Virus record (IMG/VR): IMGVR_UViG_3300025141_009520
Span: 1-27,439 of that record
Length of the DNA: 27,439 nt
Direction: 5' to 3' (one strand)
Origin: a virus
Under the pieces are notes generated by a model, which saw only the letters and a list, made by a program, of their open reading frames with translations, was not told the origin of the DNA and searched no databases. The translations under genes and the position numbers were made by a program. Of this stretch, positions 14,717 through 23,154 are shown piece after piece; the stretch's first letter is position 1, and each line of letters starts with the position of its first letter.

Positions 14717-15495
14717 TATGAAACCACCACTTCCCATACACGCTTATCGCTCGCATCACCGTCGATAGTAACATCATCAATGAGGTTGTGCAGAGTGCCG
14801 CCCGTGCTCGCTATCGCGCAATCTGCATCGAACGCCGAATTGAAAATATTGTACGCGTCGGTCTGGACTGTCCAAGTGTTGTCGGTGCCCCAAGTAAATT
14901 GTATTTTTTTGTTACCGCTGACCTTTGTATCCCCTACGGACGTATACGACTGGTAGCTAGATGCGTCCTGCGTCCACGTCAGATAAACAGTGATAACATT
15001 ACTGGTACAACTCATCACGGCCGTGATTGAATAGTAGAGATCACTCTTCGCATCATGCCGCATTTGGTATTGTAGCGCATGGTCGCCATCGACCAGATTG
15101 CCTCCTGAAAATTCAATCCCCGTTGCAGTTGTGCAAACCACATTCGAGTTACCAAGGTACACACCAACATCAACCTGATTGAAATCGTCAGCAGCGTCGT
15201 AATTGTGCCACCCGAACACCATTTTTAATGCCGGTGTGCCCGAGAAATCAACCCAGAAAAGAAACGCATTCCCGTGAGGTTTATAAAACACCGATCGTTT
15301 TTTGGGTGCCGCTTGATCCCACTCGTCGCCCGTCCCCGCATCCGCGTCAATGTTGTTCTCGTCAAACAGGCTCGCAGTCCAATCGTAAGCAGACGCCGCA
15401 ACTGCGGCACGATAAAAAAAAGACGCCGCGACATACGAACGCCAATACCCCGTCGCGCTGGTTTTCAAAAAAGTATTTCGGTTTAAGTAACCCAT
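14716..15495 (-). CDS. Beta-rich structural protein, unusual codon use
   Basis: 259 residues, aromatic- and Asp-rich, predicted beta sandwich (NAFLFWVDFSGTPALKMVFGWHN, DLYYSITAVMSCTSNVITVYLTW), possibly a jelly-roll or concanavalin-like domain that decorates the virion and binds surfaces. All six Arg codons are CGN, while neighbours mainly use AGG and AGA, which hints at recent transfer. The upstream ribosome site is weak; the nearest GGTGG lies about 18 nt from the ATG. No enzyme motif is visible. A decoration or adhesion role is inference. Confidence 0.5.
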   Translation of the reverse strand: MGYLNRNTFLKTSATGYWRSYVAASFFYRAAVAASAYDWTASLFDENNIDADAGTGDEWDQAAPKKRSVFYKPHGNAFLFWVDFSGTPALKMVFGWHNYDAADDFNQVDVGVYLGNSNVVCTTATGIEFSGGNLVDGDHALQYQMRHDAKSDLYYSITAVMSCTSNVITVYLTWTQDASSYQSYTSVGDTKVSGNKKIQFTWGTDNTWTVQTDAYNIFNSAFDADCAIASTGGTLHNLIDDVTIDGDASDKRVWEVVVS

Positions 15496-15517
15496 GCGGA
15501 AATACTATTCGGTCCAC

Positions 15518-15943
15518 CTAATCGATAATATCTTCGGCAACAACGAAAACAGAGACAGCGGTCGCCGACCCACCTATCGCCGTGATCTCCGCATAAAGCC
15601 TATCGAACGTTCCACAATAGGACAGTGGTTCAACATGCCGAAGACCATTTGGTACCACTTCGTCGATCGCCGCGCCTTCATTCAGAATTCCGCGCGTAGC
15701 AACGGCACCCGTCCCCAAGACAAACCAAGATCCGGAAATCGGTGCATCCAAAACATAACCGAACAGCTTAATAGTCACGGTCATTGTCCCCGATCCCGCT
15801 GTGCTTTTAACGAACACTGAGCAAGTGTCGGGGATGTTCCCGCCAGTCTTTAAACCGTTCGTTGATACACCCGCTGAACTACCAGAAGGTGCGCTATTCG
15901 TTGCCGTTGCGGAAGTTAGTAATGTAATTATTTTTTGACCCAT
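15518..15943 (-). CDS. Head decoration / fibre-like protein candidate
   Basis: 141 residues from ATG 15943, chosen because TTGGAG lies 9 nt ahead and the previous stop ends two nt before it; a TTG five codons upstream would overlap that stop. The protein is small, neutral and beta (TMTVTIKLFGYVLDAPISG, FDRLYAEITAIGGSATAVSVFV) with a Ser/Ala/Gly-rich N-terminus. Proteins of this type often decorate capsids or sit at the head-tail connector. No firm family match. Confidence 0.45.
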   Translation of the reverse strand: MGQKIITLLTSATATNSAPSGSSAGVSTNGLKTGGNIPDTCSVFVKSTAGSGTMTVTIKLFGYVLDAPISGSWFVLGTGAVATRGILNEGAAIDEVVPNGLRHVEPLSYCGTFDRLYAEITAIGGSATAVSVFVVAEDIID

Positions 15944-15945
15944 TG

Positions 15946-16890
15946 TTATCTGCTCCAAATAGAGGTGGGAGTTATTATTGATCCTGCCCCTTCAGAATCA
16001 ACTGCAAATGGTATCTTACTGGTGCGAACAACAAGGGCGTCCAACCTAGTGTGGTACTGAGTCCGCGCCTCGTCGGCTATCTCTGGACCTGTACCACTTT
16101 CAAAAAACCTTTGGAAAAGGATAAGCTCACGCGCCTTATTCTTTACCAATTCATTTACCGCTTCCCTGTCTCGTATCATTTCATCGGCGCGGGAATGGGA
16201 ATACAAGTCGAATTTTATTTGTTGGTATGCCTCATCGATTAACGCCCTACCATTGTCCTCTCGGTGATAGGTGGGGAGAATATTTCTCCACGATGGTAGG
16301 AACCTTTCCATGTCGGCAGGGGTCACCGAGTGGGTTCCTTTATATCTAACCAAATCAAAGTAGGAGTCCTTTACAAAGGTTTCGCTATTAACCACATACA
16401 CCCAACGAACCCTATAGCCCGCATTCGGACTAAGGTCGTCTGAGATGTTTGTCTTATCTGCAACCCATGTAGAATCGACGCTGAGGGTCATCCTGGTTGA
16501 CTGTAGGGTGTCCGTGCTCACGTATGCGTTATGCAACGGACTACGAATAACAACATAGTCCCCAGAAACGACTTCCCTTACTTCAACCCATTCCTTTTCA
16601 CTGCTACTTCCTGTCAAGAGATAGGTCCTGCCAACCTCGATCCCAGTCGTCGCCGTAAGTGAAAGTTTTCTAGGATCATCCTGCCCTGCACCAGAAGCCG
16701 CATCGACGGTCGTGTTTGGATTTGTTTCCACACTTGCGGAACCGGTCGTTGCACTCTCCACAGTACCATCGTCGCCAGTAGTATCTTCAAAAACCGAAAC
16801 GCTAGTAATTGAACTTGGCCGCCCTTCGGTTGCATCCAAGTAAATACTTTGCCCCGTTACGTTATAAAAGATTTCCAGCGATGGATTCAT
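15946..16890 (-). CDS. Two-part structural protein (beta N-terminus, helical C-terminus)
   Basis: 314 residues. The first about 180 residues are beta and Thr/Ser-rich (VGRTYLLTGSSSEKEWVEVREV, YVVIRSPLHNAY). From about residue 190 it becomes helical with FLPSWRNILPTYHREDNGRALIDEAYQQIKFDLYS and a charged helix ending RELILFQRFF. The helical part resembles connector or adaptor proteins by general appearance only. It starts on the ATGA overlap with the upstream gene, with GGAG seven nt ahead. Head-tail adaptor is a guess from gene order. Confidence 0.4.
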   Translation of the reverse strand: MNPSLEIFYNVTGQSIYLDATEGRPSSITSVSVFEDTTGDDGTVESATTGSASVETNPNTTVDAASGAGQDDPRKLSLTATTGIEVGRTYLLTGSSSEKEWVEVREVVSGDYVVIRSPLHNAYVSTDTLQSTRMTLSVDSTWVADKTNISDDLSPNAGYRVRWVYVVNSETFVKDSYFDLVRYKGTHSVTPADMERFLPSWRNILPTYHREDNGRALIDEAYQQIKFDLYSHSRADEMIRDREAVNELVKNKARELILFQRFFESGTGPEIADEARTQYHTRLDALVVRTSKIPFAVDSEGAGSIITPTSIWSR

Positions 16891-17387
16891 TTTTTAACTC
16901 CGTCGAAGTAGAGTTTTTGTACCGGCATCTTTCGCCAATCGCCGAACGTTTGATTGCTCTTTTCTATAAGCTGTTCCAATTTATTCCGTGCAAATTGGTG
17001 CTGCTCTGGTGTTCCTGCCACCATCATCAAAGCCACTATCGATTCAACCTTTTTTTTCCATTCAGGTTTACTCCGTAGCTGGACAACTCGCTTGCCAAGA
17101 AGTTTCCGCTCGATTATCAACTTTTTTTCCAGCATGGTTAATGGCCGCGGCTTAGGCCCCGGTTCGTCGATGATTGGTGTCTTGGTGTGTTCCCATTCTC
17201 CAATCTTATCTGCGGGTCCCTGCTCTGGCTTTGATGGTTTTGGCCTAGACGGTTCCTTGTCTACCTTCTCCAGTACGTTAACGATGATTTCCTCGTTTTC
17301 CTGTACCGTAGGCATCAACCCGTTTTGTCGCTGAGATTCAGCGGCACCTTCGAGTAGTGATTCCTTTATTTCAAGATTCTTTGACAT
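16887..17387 (-). CDS. Hypothetical charged helical protein
   Basis: 166 residues from ATG 17387 (a TTG two codons earlier is possible). It begins SKNLEIKESLLEGAAE, has a Pro/Lys-rich linker in the middle (PSRPKPSKPEQG, EPGPKPRPL) and a helical, basic C-terminus. It overlaps the preceding gene by 17 nt and the next by the ATGA junction. I do not recognise it. The disordered linker and position after the capsid gene suggest a small virion-assembly or internal head protein. Confidence 0.4.
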   Translation of the reverse strand: MSKNLEIKESLLEGAAESQRQNGLMPTVQENEEIIVNVLEKVDKEPSRPKPSKPEQGPADKIGEWEHTKTPIIDEPGPKPRPLTMLEKKLIIERKLLGKRVVQLRSKPEWKKKVESIVALMMVAGTPEQHQFARNKLEQLIEKSNQTFGDWRKMPVQKLYFDGVKK

Positions 17388-17886
17388 CGCCAACCGCTTG
17401 GGCTTCCTGAGAAATTTTCAATTTCATGTAATCCCGCATTACCTGTTCATCGGACATCATTGATTTTTTGAATCTTTCCGATTCCTTTAGTGCTGCCGCT
17501 TTACGTTTCTTTTGGACACGTAGAAGGCAGGGGCATGGTTTTTTTGGATCTAGTTTCCCACGACCGTCAATCCCTTGGCACTCTTTGCTTGGTTTGGCTT
17601 GATAGGATTTTATATACCCGCGCATTGTTGGGCATTCATCCATTGGTAAGAACCCTTTTGCCATTTTCTCCGCGAGGATTTGCACGCCATAAGGGTTCTG
17701 TCTCAGAATGGTCGGATGTGTGCTAAGGACTAGCCAGGTAGTGCTTCCGACCAGATTAAGCATTAGCTTCCTGTTCTTATTTTGTGGAACTCGGTCCTCG
17801 ACCATAACGCCATCATCGTTCATGTATTTTTCAACGGGACAGGCGTTTAAGACGTTCCAAATAGGTTGTGGCTTTCCGAAGTTCAT
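17371..17886 (-). CDS. Hypothetical Cys-containing protein after the capsid gene
   Basis: 171 residues. An N-terminal half with WNVLNACPVEKY and MLNLVGSTTWLVLSTHP is followed by Cys85, Cys103, Cys118 and Cys120 (DECPTM, KECQG, PCPC), possibly a metal site, and then a basic helix with many Lys and Arg. AAAGGACC before the ATG is a good ribosome site. It is the first gene after the capsid hairpin, so it may be translated at a lower level. Function unknown. Confidence 0.45.
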   Translation of the reverse strand: MNFGKPQPIWNVLNACPVEKYMNDDGVMVEDRVPQNKNRKLMLNLVGSTTWLVLSTHPTILRQNPYGVQILAEKMAKGFLPMDECPTMRGYIKSYQAKPSKECQGIDGRGKLDPKKPCPCLLRVQKKRKAAALKESERFKKSMMSDEQVMRDYMKLKISQEAQAVGDVKES

Positions 17887-17902
17887 AGTGGTCCTTTCAT
17901 AA

Positions 17903-17927
17903 AGTGGGGGGGATGACTCCCCCCACT
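17903..17927 (-). terminator. GC-rich hairpin right after the major capsid gene
   Basis: A 9-bp perfect stem (AGTGGGGGG and CCCCCCACT) with a 7-nt loop lies 12 nt past the capsid stop on the minus strand. Only a short T run (ACTTTATG) follows, so it is either a weak terminator or an mRNA 3' end stabiliser. Such a structure lets capsid transcripts exceed those of downstream genes. Confidence 0.65.
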
Positions 17928-17939
17928 CCTATGGGTTAA

Positions 17940-18842
17940 TTAGTTCTTGCCAGAGAATACGCAAACCCCAGCATCGTCGTTGATTTCACCAACACCCCAT
18001 CGAGCAGTGGCGACCACCAAGGTGGTTCGGTTATGGATATCGCGGTCCGTTTCCACGCGAACGTCACGGGACATAACCATCCCATAAGCGGCAGACGTTG
18101 GATTGGTGTCCCCGCGAATAATCAGGCATCCCGCTTCATCCGCGCTACTGTTCATAAAGTCCGTAGTAGAGGAACACCAAACAGGAGCGCCCATGAATGA
18201 TCCCAAGAAATTACTATTGTTAGCCTCGATGGTCATGAAGCTACCAATGGTCGTGGCACTGGAAGCAGCTTGTGCCGCTTGTAGGTCCTGAGCCTGTTGT
18301 AATCCAAGAACGAAAACCGCTTGGCCTCGCATTTTTTGGTTACGGAGTTTTGCCATACTCTCAACCATTTGTGCAAGGTCCAGATCCTCAGTTGTGGTTC
18401 CGGTGGTGTTAGACAAGGAACCATGCAAGCCAGAAACATCATCGTCCAAGGAAACCGCGAGCGCATTGCCAGCATCCTTTACGATAAAATCAAAGACGCT
18501 GCTACCAAGGACGTTATCCTCTACGGAAATATCGCTAACATCGCGACGGATACCAACTTCCGCAGCGGTGATGCTTACCTGTGTACTTTGCAATGCGGTC
18601 GAAGTAAGGTCTGTGGTTTCCGCAGAACCACCCGCAGCTGCACTTGTTCCCAAGTCGGTGTGGGCATCTGGAGGACTATTCCATCGTGGGAAACTTCCAA
18701 CGCTGGTAGACTTACCGCGTAAATCCAGAAGATTCAAAAATGGAGCGATAACGATAAAGTCCAAAGCGTATTCGAGCACGGCCCGATTTATAAATTCGCT
18801 TCCAACTAATTCGGTTAGGGTTGTCGTGGTTGTAACTGCCAT
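17940..18842 (-). CDS. Major capsid protein (HK97-fold type)
   Basis: 300 residues. The N-terminal segment LTELVGSEFINRAVLEYALDF is followed by SVGSFPRWN and a long beta region, TQVSITAAEVGIRRDVSDISVED, typical of the long hairpin and spine helix of HK97-fold capsid proteins. The C-terminus has VVATARWGVGEINDDAGVCVF. It follows a scaffold gene, starts three nt after the scaffold stop with AGGAAATAAGG ahead, and is followed by a stable hairpin, as expected for the most abundant virion protein. No protease domain is fused. The assignment rests on gene order and pattern. Confidence 0.82.
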   Translation of the reverse strand: MAVTTTTTLTELVGSEFINRAVLEYALDFIVIAPFLNLLDLRGKSTSVGSFPRWNSPPDAHTDLGTSAAAGGSAETTDLTSTALQSTQVSITAAEVGIRRDVSDISVEDNVLGSSVFDFIVKDAGNALAVSLDDDVSGLHGSLSNTTGTTTEDLDLAQMVESMAKLRNQKMRGQAVFVLGLQQAQDLQAAQAASSATTIGSFMTIEANNSNFLGSFMGAPVWCSSTTDFMNSSADEAGCLIIRGDTNPTSAAYGMVMSRDVRVETDRDIHNRTTLVVATARWGVGEINDDAGVCVFSGKN

Positions 18843-18846
18843 ATCC

Positions 18847-19464
18847 TTATTTCCTTTTCATTTTACGACTAAGCAGGTTGGATCCTCCACCCGGAAGTGT
18901 TTCGCGCCATTTTTCGATGCTTTCTAGGAATCTCCCTTCTCGCACCAGAATTTCAATGTCATCCTGCGTCCACGTTAATGGATTTGGACCATGATCGGTT
19001 TCTCTGGACTGGGAAGGCGCGCCCGGCGACTGATAACCAGTTGGGTTAGTCGTGATAGGGGCCAACTTTTCGAGCATTGCCGTGGTCAGTTCTGGATGTT
19101 CTGGATCGAAAGTCCTTTGCAATAAATTCCTAACATCCTCATCCATCTCCCGACCTCCTACAACAGTCTCAAAGGCGACCTCTCGGCTCTTTTCTGCACT
19201 ATCCGTTTCCAAACGTTCCAATCTGCCCAAAATCTTTTCTAGGGCTTGAACCGTGGCACTGCTTTCCTCCGATGGAGCTTCCTCCTGCGGAGTCGCATTG
19301 TTTTGCTTTCTTAGTTTTCGTTTTAGACGGGAAGACTCCTTAGCTAGTAAGGCATTCACTTCGTTTTGAGTAAACGTCCTCTCCGCTGTGGATTTTTCTT
19401 CCACTTCCGGCGCGGTGTCCGCTGTGCTATCGATGTTTTCCATGTCCGGTTCTTGTTCTTCCAT
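18847..19464 (-). CDS. Capsid scaffold protein
   Basis: 205 residues from ATG 19464, which has AAAGGAGA 7 nt ahead; a longer reading from ATG 19530 would overlap the portal stop with a poorer site. The sequence is acidic and helical, with coiled-coil potential (ALEKILGRLERLETDSAEKS). It has a disordered Pro/Glu-rich start and a short basic C-terminus SRKMKRK of the kind that binds capsid protein. It lies between portal and capsid genes. It guides procapsid assembly and then leaves or is degraded. Confidence 0.75.
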   Translation of the reverse strand: MEEQEPDMENIDSTADTAPEVEEKSTAERTFTQNEVNALLAKESSRLKRKLRKQNNATPQEEAPSEESSATVQALEKILGRLERLETDSAEKSREVAFETVVGGREMDEDVRNLLQRTFDPEHPELTTAMLEKLAPITTNPTGYQSPGAPSQSRETDHGPNPLTWTQDDIEILVREGRFLESIEKWRETLPGGGSNLLSRKMKRK

Positions 19465-19519
19465 TAGGATGTCTCCTTTACGGTTATCGCTCCGCATAGC
19501 GTTTTCGGATAATGCCGAA

Positions 19520-20992
19520 TCATTGTTCATCGACCAACCTCAATCCTCCGTTGTCTTCAGGATCCTGGCCTGGATCATCAACCGTAGAGGAAGGGGAAGT
19601 ATTAAGGGCGCGGAGAAGTTGGACCCGACTGGATTCAACTCTTGCATTGGCAAGCAATGCCTGCTCCGCCTGTTCAAAGGTTGCCTCGGGATTCAAACGG
19701 ATATACATGTCCGCGGTGTTCATCAATCCCATCTGGCGCATTTTTTCAAAGTAGGTAAGCATTTCTCTCGGGTCACGCGGAGGCTGGACCTCTCCAAAGT
19801 TCACCATCCAACCAGATGTCTTAAATTTCAACTTGTGACCTGCGGCAGTTAAAACCCTTGATTGGATTTCCGCAAATTCCCTTTCTACTGGCCTGTAATC
19901 AAGGATTTGGTCCTGCCTTACTTCCATAAGTTGTGACCGCTTCAACTCGATTTCAAAACCACTTGACGCCGCATAGGTCAAATCGAAAACAGATTCAGGA
20001 ATTCCATAGTTGGCCGCCACTTGCTTGATTACGGAACGCGCCGCACGGATATATCCTTCCGGATCTGCTCCCAAGTCCAATGTCTGTAAGGAAATTCCTT
20101 CTCCAAAAGATTGGACCACCTCTTGGTCCAAGGGTTGATTGGTCGGGGTTGTGCTTAGGTCACCAGAAGCAGCAACAACCTTTTCCGCCGACTTGCTTTG
20201 CTTAAGCATCAAGGTATTCAATAGCGCCACTGCCAAATGGGCACTAATCAAATCCTCCCCAGAATCCGAATCCAATAATATATCTTCTGGTTCCTCACGG
20301 TGAACTAGGACCGCTGGCATTATGCCCAGGTTGTGTTTTAAGTAGCTTCCGCTCACCATTCTGCCAGAACTGTCCAGCTTGAAGAATTCCGTATCGCTTA
20401 TGACTAACCATCGAGGAGAGGATTCATTTACCTCAATCCCATTTGTTTCCAGGGAAATGATACTTGCCACATGGTGAGTTGGATCGTTCGGGTGAGAAAC
20501 CGCGAAAAACTTGTCTGGAGTTATCACACGGATTATTGGTTCGTCTTCTCTTATGTCAAACCAAACCAAACATTCGTTTAAGAGGTTTACGTACCTATTG
20601 ACGTTCCTGAATTTCCTGTCCTGCTTGGTTGCCCGTATTACCTCTTGGTAAGAATCGTTTTTATTGCTTACGGTCCGGAGTGCTTCGGAACTATAGACCA
20701 TCGAGATTTCTCGGATAATCCTTTTGGAAACGTTCTGGAACATTGCATATTTCACGAACTCTTTCCGTAGCTCCCTTACCTTGAGATTCCTAAAAAGAGC
20801 CTCGACCATGCTTTCTACAAGTTCTCTTCCTTTGTCCTTGTAAAGCCTGAGCCTGTTTCCGGATCTGGTCTGTCTCCCCTTTTCCTCATCGTTGAAAATA
20901 TATTTCTCACGAAGGAATGTGGTTATCTCGTCCGTTGATAATCCGACAACGTTCCCGCTTGGCAGTGTACCTAGTGCGGTTTTTAAATCCAT
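19520..20992 (-). CDS. Portal protein
   Basis: 490 residues, a normal portal length. The order after the large terminase and before scaffold and capsid is diagnostic. The N-terminal helices, a beta region around EDEPIIRVITPDKFFAVSHPND (wing), and the long C-terminal helices with ARSVIKQVAANYGIPESVFD and IELKRSQLMEVRQDQI (stem and crown) fit portal proteins of the SPP1/HK97 kind. Portals form the dodecamer through which DNA enters. The start overlaps the terminase stop by 10 nt. A disordered acidic C-terminus ends the protein. Confidence 0.85.
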   Translation of the reverse strand: MDLKTALGTLPSGNVVGLSTDEITTFLREKYIFNDEEKGRQTRSGNRLRLYKDKGRELVESMVEALFRNLKVRELRKEFVKYAMFQNVSKRIIREISMVYSSEALRTVSNKNDSYQEVIRATKQDRKFRNVNRYVNLLNECLVWFDIREDEPIIRVITPDKFFAVSHPNDPTHHVASIISLETNGIEVNESSPRWLVISDTEFFKLDSSGRMVSGSYLKHNLGIMPAVLVHREEPEDILLDSDSGEDLISAHLAVALLNTLMLKQSKSAEKVVAASGDLSTTPTNQPLDQEVVQSFGEGISLQTLDLGADPEGYIRAARSVIKQVAANYGIPESVFDLTYAASSGFEIELKRSQLMEVRQDQILDYRPVEREFAEIQSRVLTAAGHKLKFKTSGWMVNFGEVQPPRDPREMLTYFEKMRQMGLMNTADMYIRLNPEATFEQAEQALLANARVESSRVQLLRALNTSPSSTVDDPGQDPEDNGGLRLVDEQ

Positions 20993-22665
20993 TGGTTTTG
21001 TGTCCTAACATGTTCCGCAAGAACTTTGTGGATCTTCTCCGTTGGCCAAAGAGCATACCCAAGGGCTGCCGGCCAATGAGAAAGGTCATCCATGCTTCCT
21101 TTTTTTTCATTCTCCGCTCTTCCTGCGGCGTCCCGCTCGGAATGCTCGAATGCCCGTACCAATTTTTTGGCGCATGGTGCGCCGGTGTCGTCGTTAGATA
21201 CAAAAAGCCTACGGACACCTTTGGCGGAGCATAGAAGACGATTTACCATTTCGATCCGTGCTTCCTTTTGAATAACGCCACGACCTCTCCCTTTTTTATC
21301 ATACTGTGCGGATCTAATATCGAATCCCGCGATTTTGAAAGTAAGGTATACGCTCCTATCTGTTTTATTACCACTATCCCCGTATGGGTCGCAACGAATT
21401 AAGGATTTAGGTTCATGTTCACCGAAATAATCCAATTCCCATTTGGTTCTCATTCTTTCAATCAATAAACTGGCGTGCCGCTCACTGGTTCCTTGAGTTG
21501 TAAGTTCATCGACTACATACCAGCGATAGAATGATTCCTTTCCAAACTGAAATGCTTTAAGACATACGGAAACGTCCTGTACGGTGCCTGGGTCGTGCCC
21601 TATTAGCATTCCGAAATTTCCATAACCTCTAAGCACTTTTGAGGTCACATCCACGGCACCCAATTGCGGAATATTCTTTACGTTTTGGGATCTATCCCAC
21701 GCGTGGTAAACCGCTGTTTCTGGAGGGAGATCCAAAGCCAAACATCTCCGTTTAAACTCTCTTTCACTCAAATTTCGGCGCATGGTTTCCCAGTGTTCTG
21801 GCCACACGCTCCAATTTGCTTGGTACGGCATTCTTTCAATCGTCCAATCTGGCGATAATAACTTTTTGGACTTCCAGTCCCTGAACCTCGATGAGTCCTT
21901 TGCCGTTGCCGTGCATAATCTTTTAGACTTTCCTCCTGGAGCAGTCCTTAACCTTGCCTCTATGTCTCCATCCCGGTCACCACGTTCCTCAATTGTATCC
22001 TGAACCTCATCCGAAACGCAAAAAAGCCATGACGATCCTTGTATCGGAGAACCAAGAGCAGCGGAACTCTGGTGTGTTGGCCTCATCTGCAAAGTCAGTC
22101 CGGTAACAAAACGAATTTCTCCAGGACCTCCATACCCATGGAATGTTCCCCACGACCCACGCCTTTTAACATGCGGAGAATCAATAGGAATCACGGATTT
22201 CAAAACGGATAGGAACGTCCGCAATCTGTCACCAGTTGGAGCAGTACACCCAGCGTTTCCTTTTACTCCTATCAACTTCAAAACCGATAAGGCAATATAA
22301 CAACTCATAATGTGGGACTTCCCCGCACCCTCAGCCCCAAAAGTTAAAATCCTGGATTCTTCCGTCTGGTGTGTAATCAAAGGCCACTGGAGTTCCGTGA
22401 CATACCAAACCAAAGGGTTCTTGCTTGGGCCCACTATTCGCCTTTGCAGATTATCGAACATACCACCGAATTCATGTTCTTCTAATAAAACTACTGGTGG
22501 CTTGTCCTTCTTTACAATTACGCCGTTTTCCAAGTCCTGTTTTACGATTCTGACAAGGACGCCCAAGTCCGTGAACTTGTCCTCGCTCCTAATGAGTCGT
22601 TCGGCTCGTAGTATTATCGAATTCCGTAGCAAACGATTCCCTATCCGCAACATCCTCCATGCCAT
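20983..22665 (-). CDS. terL: Terminase large subunit
   Basis: 560 residues from the first ATG at 22665; a TTG at 22701 or ATG at 22653 are also possible, since the region overlaps the preceding gene and no start has a textbook site. Walker A is GAEGAGKS (110-117) and Walker B is LFCVSDE (catalytic Glu220). A nuclease-type acidic cluster follows: GHDPG (Asp358), then RCDPYGD and a C-terminal DDLSHWPAALGYALWP that contains the last Asp of the RNase H-like site. The protein packages DNA into the procapsid and cuts it. The stop overlaps the portal start. Confidence 0.92.
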   Translation of the reverse strand: MAWRMLRIGNRLLRNSIILRAERLIRSEDKFTDLGVLVRIVKQDLENGVIVKKDKPPVVLLEEHEFGGMFDNLQRRIVGPSKNPLVWYVTELQWPLITHQTEESRILTFGAEGAGKSHIMSCYIALSVLKLIGVKGNAGCTAPTGDRLRTFLSVLKSVIPIDSPHVKRRGSWGTFHGYGGPGEIRFVTGLTLQMRPTHQSSAALGSPIQGSSWLFCVSDEVQDTIEERGDRDGDIEARLRTAPGGKSKRLCTATAKDSSRFRDWKSKKLLSPDWTIERMPYQANWSVWPEHWETMRRNLSEREFKRRCLALDLPPETAVYHAWDRSQNVKNIPQLGAVDVTSKVLRGYGNFGMLIGHDPGTVQDVSVCLKAFQFGKESFYRWYVVDELTTQGTSERHASLLIERMRTKWELDYFGEHEPKSLIRCDPYGDSGNKTDRSVYLTFKIAGFDIRSAQYDKKGRGRGVIQKEARIEMVNRLLCSAKGVRRLFVSNDDTGAPCAKKLVRAFEHSERDAAGRAENEKKGSMDDLSHWPAALGYALWPTEKIHKVLAEHVRTQNQWI

Positions 22666-22918
22666 GGCCCCATAGATTCTCCACTGCCTCAACGGAATCA
22701 ATAAGCCTCTGGTTTTGCTGCTCTTTTAATTGGTCGGTGAGATATTCGTAGATTCTGGAAAGCGTAACTCTCCTAAGGTTCAATCTCCTTATATCTATTT
22801 CCGTAAGATGCAAATCCGAACACTGGATTGCAACGGAAGCCAACTCCGAAATAACTCGGACTCGGTCCTTGCTCAACTTACGAGCGTACGAGGAAATTTT
22901 CGGCAATTTGGAACGCAT
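22589..22918 (-). CDS. Terminase small subunit candidate
   Basis: 109 residues from ATG 22918 (an in-frame TTG at 22936 is possible but lacks a ribosome site). It is basic at the start (MRSKLPKISSYARKLSKDR), then helical throughout with RRVTLSRIYEYLTDQLKEQQNQRL, and acidic at the end. First gene of the minus-strand operon and overlapping the large terminase, it sits exactly where the small terminase is usually found. No HTH signature is certain. The assignment is positional. Confidence 0.5.
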   Translation of the reverse strand: MRSKLPKISSYARKLSKDRVRVISELASVAIQCSDLHLTEIDIRRLNLRRVTLSRIYEYLTDQLKEQQNQRLIDSVEAVENLWGHGMEDVADRESFATEFDNTTSRTTH

Positions 22919-23082
22919 ATTCCAACTGTGGACCAATCCGAGTTTTTAATCCAGTTTTTTGCGCATGTAAACGCTTAAAACCACTTATTTTCATAAAAAT
23001 CATCAAAAACCTTGAAATATTTCATAAGTTGTTGATATTATTGCCCTAATAGTGCTGTTTTATGTTAAAAAAGACTGTATTT

Positions 23083-23113
23083 TTGCTGTTTTTTGTCATA
23101 TTATGCATATATA
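23083..23113 (+). promoter_or_regulatory. Candidate early promoter in the divergent control region
   Basis: The AT-rich stretch between the two diverging operons holds TTGCTG (23083-23088), a 17-nt spacer and CATATA or, shifted by two, TATATA with a TG before it. A start of transcription near 23118 would leave a short leader before the ATG at 23155. The rest of 22937-23082 shows GAAATATTTC, a 10-nt palindrome (23014-23023), and ACTTAT/ATAAGT half sites that may bind a regulator. No clear promoter for the minus operon was found. Confidence 0.35.
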
Positions 23114-23154
23114 GAGCCACAGAACAGAAATCACGAAAAAAAAAGGACGAAAAA

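Noticed and set aside
204-22690. Numerous plus-strand open frames opposite the late operon
   Set aside because: They are antisense shadows of convincing minus-strand genes, without ribosome sites or recognisable domains.
23062-23154. In-frame ATG giving a signal-peptide-like start, MLKKTVFLLFFVILCIY, for the zinc-ribbon gene
   Set aside because: It has no ribosome site and overlaps the likely promoter; ATG 23155 has AAAAGGACG ahead. The hydrophobic stretch is explained by T-rich DNA.
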